A DNA stretch of 64,000 bases from Dreissena polymorpha. Taxonomy: Eukaryota > Mollusca > Bivalvia > Myida > Dreissenidae. The DNA lies in NCBI RefSeq assembly GCF_020536995.1, contig NC_068357.1, positions 54,453,063 to 54,517,062 of the forward strand, written 5' to 3'. The position numbers were made by a program, and so were the translations under genes. Under the pieces are notes generated by a model. The model searched no databases. It saw nothing but the letters and a program-made list of their open reading frames with translations, and was not told the DNA's origin. Below are positions 57,200 to 64,000 of the stretch, in pieces (the first letter of the stretch is position 1; each line of letters starts with the position of its first letter).

Positions 57200-58318
57200 T
57201 ATGAAATATATATAGTGGAGCTATCCTACTCACCCGGGCGTCTGCGTGCAAATGTTAAAGTTTTCGTTCTACTCCAAATATTTTCTTTGTCCCTTGACAT
57301 ATTGCTTTCATATTTTGCAAACTTGTTTACCAACATGACCCCAACCTATAAACAAGAGCAGACAACTCTATCAAGTATTTTGTCATAATTATGGCCCCTT
57401 TTCCACTTAGAATATGCAGCAAATGTTAAACTTTTGTGTACTACCCCATTTATTTTCATTGTCCCTTGACATATTGCTTTTATATTTTGCATACTTGTTT
57501 ACCAACATTACCCCAACCTATAAACAAGAGCAGACAACTCTATCAAGCATTTTGTAATAATTATTGTACCTTTTATACTTAGAATATGCATATTATTGAT
57601 AAATCTATGTCAAAGTTTGCGTACTACCCCAAATATTTCCTATACCCTTTGACATATTGCTTTTATATGTTGCATACTTGTTTGCCAACATGACCCCAAC
57701 CTATAAACAAGAGCAGACCACTGTATCAAGCATTTTGACATAATTATGGCCCCTTTTACACTTAGATAATTGAACATTTTGCTTAAATTGCCATTACTTC
57801 TTTATTTATGATCACATTTTATTATTACTTTGACAAAACAACACTTACCTGAATAGCACAATGGATTCCACCCAAACAATACCCCACGCCCCTACTAGAA
57901 TCCCTCCCCCCCAACCCCCCCCCAATTTTTTTTTTAAACATCAAATAAATTACCACACTCCACATTATACCCCCCTCTCACCTCCCCCCTACCTCCCCCC
58001 CCCCACCCCTGAAAAAAAACTTTTTTTTTAAACATCATCTTAGTAATGACCACACCCCACATTATACCCCCTCTCACCCCCACCCCCGTACCCCCCATTT
58101 TTTTTTAAACATCATCTAATAAATTTCCACACCTCACATTATACCCCCCTCTCACCCCCCCCCCACCCCCCTACCCACCCCCAAAAATAAATTTTATTTT
58201 TTTATTTTTGAAAGATCGTCTATTTAATTATTGAATATGAACAATTTTCCCATGATTGCTTATGTTATACTGTCAAGCACTTGAATAGTTGAGCACGCTG
58301 TCCTCTGACAGCTCTTGT
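57200..58318 (-). mobile_element. pearl/HINE-like element with C-rich (minus G-rich) head
   Basis: On the minus strand it starts ACAAGAGCTGTC...GACAGC, then GCTCAACTATTC. A G-rich section follows (58190-57895) made of units with TATAATGTG(A/G)GGTGTGG. Then comes the conserved middle shared with 47381-49142 (GTTTTGTCAAAGTA, AAATAAAGAAGT). About three 175-bp core units (near 57249, 57420, 57600) contain CCTTGACATATTGCTTT and GACCCCAACCTATAAACAAG as read on the plus strand. The 3' end GGATAGCTCC is not a good match to its own 5' arm, so head and tail may derive from different subfamilies. Confidence 0.75.
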
Positions 58319-58975
58319 TTTAAACTGAAATTACAATCATATGAAAAAGCAACAAAACTTACCTTAATGTGCAAGATCACAGGCTGTTTCTTCAACCGGC
58401 GTTGACTTTTGAGGTCACGTGATAAAAGTTGTTCAATCCTGGTGTTGTAAAATGCTTTATTTGACATTGTATTGATGATTATTTAAATGTAAGTGCACAT
58501 TCTGACAGTGACACTTCATTGAACAAATACAATTGATTGAAAAAAACACAACATTTTCCCAACAAACCAAATACAGTAAGATATTGTAAGAAGTGGATAT
58601 TTTAATATGTAAGTTGAATGTTTTACTTGGGAAAAATTCCATGTACAACTTTTAATTCTATCATTGTTATATTTCACTCATTGAGAATATTCCTAGCAAT
58701 GTAAATGAGTTGACCTGTTTTAAAAGTCAATAGTTTTATAATTATTATGAAAAACTACAGGAGAGTGAAATGCTTTATAAAATGTTATCATAAAATCTGA
58801 AACATTATTATTCATGGGACATTTATTTTTGTTGATTTCATGAATACAAATCTGCCTTTTCAAAATCAGAAATATACGTGTCCACAGAATGTTGTTTTCT
58901 TTATATTAAAATTTTGTGCCGACAAATCAAATATAAATGACTTTACAGAAATAACTTATGATTATTATTTTATAG

Positions 58976-59065
58976 GCTGATCCTAATAACACTGGCAGCG
59001 TAGGAGCCCTAGATGCTGCAAATTTTATGAAAAAATCTGGATTGAAAGACAATGTGTTGTCACAA
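58976..59065 (+). CDS. Eps15-like endocytic adaptor, exon 3 (EH domain 1, continued)
   Basis: Acceptor TATTTTATAG|GCT, donor CAA|GTACGT, 30 codons: ADPNNTGSVGALDAANFMKK then SGLKDNVLSQ. This matches the EF-hand-like first half of an EH domain (D..NTG.V.A.DAA.FLKKSGL...L). The next exon, expected to start with IWDL-type sequence, is not in the remaining 4.9 kb. The gene therefore continues past the window. The total span here exceeds 19 kb for 50 codons. Confidence 0.87.
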
Positions 59066-59107
59066 GTACGTATCTGTTATACATTGTTTTTAATTATGAG
59101 TGGTTTG

Positions 59108-59532
59108 TTTTTATGCCCCCAGATCGATAGATCGGGGGTATATTGTTTTTGGCCTGTCTGTCTGTCATTCTGTCCCAAAACTTTAATATTACAGTAAAGT
59201 TTTGCAATAACTTTTGAAATATTTAACATAGCAACTTCATATTTGGCATGCATGTGTATCTCATGGAGCTGCACATTTTGAGTGGTGAAAGGTCAAGGTC
59301 ATCCTTGAAGGTCAAAGGTAAAAAACAACAACACCAAAACTTTAATATTAAAGTAAAATTTTTCAAAAACTTTTGAAATATTGAACATAGCAACTTCATA
59401 TTTGGCATGCATGTGTATCTCATGGAACTGCACATTTTGAGTGGTGAAAGGTCAAGGTCATCCTTCAAGGTCAAAGATAAAAAAAAGCGGCACATTAGGG
59501 GGCATTGTGTTTCTGACAAACACATCTCTTGT
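59108..59532 (-). mobile_element. pearl/HINE-like element, two core units
   Basis: On the minus strand it starts ACAAGAGATGTGTTTGTCAG, has the arm ATGCCCCC, and ends GGGGGCATAAAAA. The two units contain GGTCAAGGTCATCCTT and GTGTATCTCATGGA (plus-strand reading). It lies 43 bp after exon 3 of the Eps15-like gene. Confidence 0.85.
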
Positions 59533-59552
59533 TTAGTCCACTTGCAGTTCGC

Positions 59553-60532
59553 TCTACATAACTGTCACAATGGTAGCTTAACATAGCTGTCGTATTGGTA
59601 GCTAGACATAGCTCTCACAATGGTAGCTCAACATGACTGTAACAATTGTAGCTGGACATGGCTCTCACAATGGTACCTCAACATATATGTCACAATGGTA
59701 GCTCAACATAGCTGTAACAATGGTAGTTCAACATGGCTCTCACAATGGTAGCGAGACATAGCTGTCAAAATGGTTGCAAGACATAACTGTCACAAGGATA
59801 GCTGGATATAGCTGTCAAATGGTTGCTAGACCATATCTGTCACAATGGTAGTCTGACATAGCTGTAACAATGGTAGCTCGACACAGCTGTCACATAGCTC
59901 TCACGATGGTAGCTAGACATAACTGTTAAAATGGTAGCTAGACATAACTGTTAAAATGGTAGCTAGACGTAGCTGTTAAAATGGTAGCTAGACATAGCTG
60001 TCACAATGGTAGCTCAACCTAGGTGTTAAAATGGTAGCTAGACATAGCTGTTATAATGGTAGCTAAACACAGCTGTCACAATGGAAGCGAGACGTAGCTG
60101 TTAAAATGGCAGCTAAACATAGCTGTCACAATTGTTGCTAGACTTAGCTGTCACAATGGTAGCTAGACATAGCTGTTTAAATGGTAGCTCAACATAGCTG
60201 TCACAATTGTAGCTAGACTTAGCTCTGACAATGGTAGCTAGACATAGCTGTTACAATGGTAGCTAGACATAGCTGTCACAATGGTAGCTCTACATAGCTG
60301 TTACAATTGTAGCTCTACATAGCTGCCACAATGGTAGCTAGACAAAGCTGTCATAATAGTTGCTAAAAAATAACTGTGACAATGATAGCAAGACATAGCT
60401 GTCACAATGGTAACTCAACATAGCTGTCACAATGGTAGCAAGACATAGCTGTCACAATGGTAGCTCGACATAGCTGTCACAATGATAGCAAGACATAGCT
60501 GTCACAATGGTTTCTAGACATAGCTGTCACAA
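59553..60532 (+). repeat. 25-bp minisatellite, about 39 units
   Basis: Unit ACATAGCTGTCACAATGGTA plus GCTAG, with many single-base variants (GTTAAA, GTCATA, GCTCA) and few indels. It is in the Eps15-like intron after exon 3. Units are directly adjacent with no unique spacers, so this is not a CRISPR array. Confidence 0.95.
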
Positions 60533-60820
60533 TCTTGGTTTGGTGAATGTGAGTCAATGCAGATGTTTGTTGGTGGTTGTTTTGACAGTTGATTAAGCAA
60601 TTAACATGTAATTTAAGAATGACATGACATAAGCATTCACCATGGGCAGATAGCATGTCTCCTGTATAACAACTGGTTTCAATTTAAATTGCCTGAAATA
60701 AGAATAATTATTGCACAAAGAGTTATACATAGCGATGATTATAAAATAGTTTATGTTGATTATTAATTTATAATGACAGCTAGAATGTTTATAATCCTAT
60801 CCAAACCATCATGAAATATC

Positions 60821-61560
60821 TTTTTAGCTCACCTGATTGCTCAGGTGAACTTTTGTGACCGGTCTTTGTCTGTCGTCTGTCCGTCCGTTAACATTTGTTC
60901 GTAAACATTCTAGAGGCCACATTTATTGTCCGATCTTCATGAAAATTGGTCAAAACCTTCGTTTCAATGAAATCTCGGTCGAGTTCGAAACTGGGTCGTG
61001 CCGGGTCAAAAACTAGGTCACTAGGTTAAAAAAAAAGAAAAAAACTTGTAAACACTGTAGAAATCACATTTCATGCCCAATCTTCATCTAACTTTGTCAA
61101 AATGTTTGTCTTAATGATATGTTCTTTGAGTTCAAAAGTGGTTCCGGTCCGTTTAAAAACATGGCCGCCAGTGGGCGGGGCAGTTTTCCTTATTTGGCTA
61201 TAGAGAAACCTTGTAAAAACTCTGGAAGTCACAATTTTTGCTCAATCATCATGAAATTTGGTCAAAACATTGGTTTTATTGATATCTCAGACGAGTTCGA
61301 AAATGGTCCAGATCGGTGAAAAAACATGGCCACCAGTGGGCGGAGCATTTTTCTCTATATGTATATAGTGAAAACATGTCAACACTCTAGAAGTCACTTT
61401 TTTGGCCCAATTTTCATGAAATTTTGTCAGAACGTTTGTTTCCTAGATATGTGAGTTAAGTTTGAAAATGGTTCCGGTCCGTTGAAAAACATGGTTGCCT
61501 GGGGGAGGTGGCAGTTTTCCTTATATTTATATAGTAAAAAGGTTTGTAAACTAGCATGAA
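60821..61560 (-). mobile_element. pearl/HINE-like element, 5' end missing
   Basis: The 3' end on the minus strand is GAGCTAAAAA (plus TTTTTAGCTCACCTGATTGC). Core units carry CATGGCCGCCAGTGGGCGGG and TCACATTTCATGCCCAATC. It fades out near 61560 without an ACAAGAG head. Confidence 0.75.
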
Positions 61561-61704
61561 TTTAGGTCATGTAACATGTGAGACAACTCTTCTGAATATT
61601 GCATTTAAGTTTACAGTCGTTACTCCCCTTTGATTATTAATGTTTTCATAATAATACCGTGTAGTTGTGTCATTTATGTGTTAATTGTTTTTCGAGGTTG
61701 GATG

Positions 61705-63068
61705 TTTTTATGCCCCCTCTCAAAGGGAGCATATAGTGATCGGACTGTCCGCCTGTCTGTCTGTCCGTCTTTCCGTCACTTCTATGTCCCTTGAGATATA
61801 ACCTTCATATTTGGTATGCATGTGTATATGGACAAGGCCTTTCCATACGCACAAAATTTTGTACCCTTGTGACCTTGACCTTGAACTTAGGGTCCGCGTT
61901 TAGGTTTCGAAATCTAAGTTTAGGTTTCGAAAAATGCTCATAACTTCTATGTCCCTTGAGATATAACCTTCATATTTAATATGCAGGTGTATATGGACAA
62001 GGCCTTTTCATACGCACAAAATTATTAACCCCTGTGACCTTGACCTTGAACTTAGGGTTCGCGTTTAGGTTTCGAAAAATTCTATAACTTTAGCTAAAGA
62101 AACTTCAGCATACAGTTTATATAGTATTGACATACCTGAAGCCAACCCCATATCGAAAGTCAACCAAAGCCGTAACATATTTATGTCACGCTATAAATCA
62201 AAGAAAGCTCATTTTTTTGGATACATTTCTATGTATATTGGTGAATGAATATAAATTGCTGCATCGGGGAATATTTTAAGGTTCAAATGTTTCAAATGCA
62301 TCTTACAATAGATGAAAATAACTCTCATCAGTCTGAAATTCACAATTTTGACGCCATTGTTGCTTTGTCACATGACGAGTTTTAATTTGGATACTTTCGG
62401 ATCGACCTTGACATTTTTTGCTGAAATTGTAAACATTACTTTCGTTTTCTGAAATCTATTATTTGAGATTTACAACTTACTTTTGGTGGATTATAAGACT
62501 GATTTCAGTGTGAATCAGGTAGTTGTAAATACTATTTATCTTGAGTTTGTATTTACACTACAATTTGTTTACAAAACAAGCCAGAATAATCTAAAATACC
62601 GGAAAATGTCATTCTGAATTTGAAAACACTTGAGCACATGGTATGTTACTAAAAATAGAAATAACATCATATGCCCATGAAATCTCGGGAGATTCGCATT
62701 TCAAGAAAGTCTGTCACATCGCTGTTTTTCTCGATATGTAAGAGCAGAATAGATACATTTTAAATGTTTAAGATAGTATTTTGTGAAAGAATATATCAGT
62801 TAAATGTGAAAAATGTCAATCTTTCCGATCAAGTGGTTGATTTGGGCAAATAACTGCATTTAAAAGCTGTTTTGGGCAGATCTTTGTTAACTGTCAACTT
62901 TTTGGGAATTTCTGGTTGACTTCTAATGGGGGTTGGTCCATAACTATAAAGTCGCGCCTGTCAAAAATCATAAAAAGCGACATTTAAAGTTATGGTAGCC
63001 AGAACTACTATAACTTCTATAAAAGCGTTTATAGGGGGCATATGTCATCCTATGGTGACAGCTCTTGT
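61705..63068 (-). mobile_element. pearl/HINE-like element interrupted by a TIR element
   Basis: The 3' end on the minus strand is TTTGAGAGGGGGCATAAAAA. The 5' end is ACAAGAGCTGTCACCATAGG, with the arm ATGCCCCC. Two core units (near 61790 and 61950) contain GTGACCTTGACCTTGAAC and GTTTAGGTTTCGAAA. The unit sequence is interrupted at 62143-62940 by an unrelated inverted-repeat element. Confidence 0.8.
62143..62940. mobile_element. TIR element nested in the pearl/HINE-like element
   Basis: Ends GCCAACCCCATATCGAAAGT, CAACC and, inverted from 62940, GACCAACCCCCATTAGAAGT, CAACC. No coding, no clear target duplication, so the exact ends are approximate. Confidence 0.6.
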
Positions 63069-63746
63069 TTTTAGCTCACCTGTTTGCTCAGTTGAGCTTT
63101 TGTGACTGGTCCTTGTCCGTTGTCCGTCCGTTCACATTTGTTCGTAAACACTCTAGAGGCCACATTTATTGTCAGATCTTCATGAAACTTGGTCCCAATG
63201 ATATCTCAATCGAGTTCGAAACTGGGTCATGCTGGGTCAAAAACTAGGTCACGAGGTCAAAAAAAAGAGAAAAAGCTTGTAAACACTGTAGAAGTCACAT
63301 TTAATGCCCAATCTTCATGTAACTTTGTCTTAATGTCTGTCTTAATGATATGTTGGTTGAGTTCAAAAGTGGTTCTGGTCCGTTGAAAAACATGGCCGCC
63401 AGTGGGCTGGGCAGTTTTCCTTAAATGGCTAAAGAGAAACCTTTATAAGCCCCATTTTTTGCCCATCATCATGAAAGTTAATCAAAACATTGGTTTAATT
63501 GATATGTCGGACGAGTTCAAAAATGGTCCAGATCGGTGAAAAAACATGGCCGCCAGTGGGCGGGGCATTTTTCTCTATATGTATATAGTGAAAACATGTG
63601 AACACTCTAGAAGTCACATGTTTTGCCCAATTTTCATGAAATGTGGTCAGAACATTTGTTTCCTTGATACAAGAGTTGAGTTGGAAAATGGTTCCGGTCA
63701 GTTGAATAACATGGCTGCCGGGGGGAGGGGGGGGAGTTTTCTTATA
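63069..63746 (-). mobile_element. pearl/HINE-like element, truncated head
   Basis: The 3' end directly abuts the 5' end of the previous element (CTCTTGT then TTTTTAGCTCACC). Same family as 60821-61560; core units at about 63150, 63290, 63445 and 63605. It is cut at 63746 by the 3' end of the next element. Confidence 0.78.
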
Positions 63747-64000
63747 TTTATGCCCCCCTTCGAAGAAGAGGGGGTATATTGTTTTGCTCATGTCAGTCTG
63801 TATGTCCGTATGTCCATCCACCAGATGGTTTCCGGATGATAACTCAAGAACGCTTAGGCCTAGGATCATGAAACTTCATAGGTACATTGATCATGACTCG
63901 CAGATGACCCCTATTGATTTTGAGGTCAATAGGTCAAAGGTCAAGGTCACGGTGTAACCGAAATAGTAAAATGGTTTCCGGATGATTACTCAAGAACGCT
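63747..64000 (-). mobile_element. pearl/HINE-like element, 145-bp-core family, cut by window edge
   Basis: Inverted copy of the 3' end and first core units found at 2700-2968: ATGCCCCCCTTCGAAGAAG, GGGGTATATTG, GGTTTCCGGATGATAACTCA, CCCCTATTGATTTTGAGGTC. It shows that the family occurs in both orientations. Confidence 0.88.

Noticed and set aside
59553-60532. CRISPR-like regular repeat
   Set aside because: Units are contiguous with no unique spacers, in a eukaryotic intron; it is a minisatellite.

Overview
This window is eukaryotic nuclear DNA, almost certainly from a bivalve mollusc and probably a heterodont. Three things point there: intron-rich genes with animal orthologues, about 60-65% A+T, and dense pearl/HINE-type non-autonomous elements whose tandem cores are built from variants of GTGACCTTGACCTTTGACC. 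The species assignment is inference. Most of the window is repeat, and only three host genes are well supported.

Layout. 1-17.4 kb is a nested repeat block. It holds a 145-bp tandem array with a 1,220-bp higher-order unit (1-2935), and a near-perfect second copy of the first 3.15 kb at 9393-12539. It also holds a second element with a 177-bp core (5378-7889, 12535-12708, 16956-17428) and an intron-containing tRNA gene (8205-8295, minus). The 177-bp core is split by a hAT-like DNA transposon (12709-16955). That transposon carries a three-exon gene for a 200-residue zinc-finger protein and has itself been hit by two further elements. 17.4-28.1 kb is a two-exon METTL7/TMT1-like methyltransferase gene on the minus strand. 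Its 7.8-kb intron contains a CR1-like LINE, several MITEs and element fragments, and a TIR element lies about 0.1 kb upstream of its start codon. 28.1-39.3 kb is mostly unique AT-rich DNA with a Tctex-type dynein light chain gene (minus). 39.5-43.7 kb holds a Penelope-like element whose GIY-YIG endonuclease precedes the RT (Naiad-type order), then an old RTE-like LINE ending in (GAT)n.

44.5-64 kb is the 5' part of an Eps15-like endocytic adaptor gene (plus strand). Three small coding exons (15, 45 and 90 nt) all join in phase 0 and encode the start of the first EH domain; the rest lies beyond the window. Its very long introns are packed with pearl/HINE-like elements, TIR elements of at least three kinds, a TIR element holding decayed C2H2 zinc-finger exons, and a 1-kb minisatellite with a 25-bp unit.

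The points most worth a second look are: (1) the 3.15-kb duplication, whose two copies differ by 11 single-base indels, nearly all in homopolymers; (2) the three-exon zinc-finger gene inside a transposase-less hAT-like element, where a second transposon landed on a splice acceptor and duplicated it in its target site; (3) the permuted Penelope-like element; (4) the intron-bearing tRNA with a Phe-type body and a UAA anticodon; and (5) the common end grammar shared by about a dozen unrelated-looking elements. No operon-like system or CRISPR array is present.
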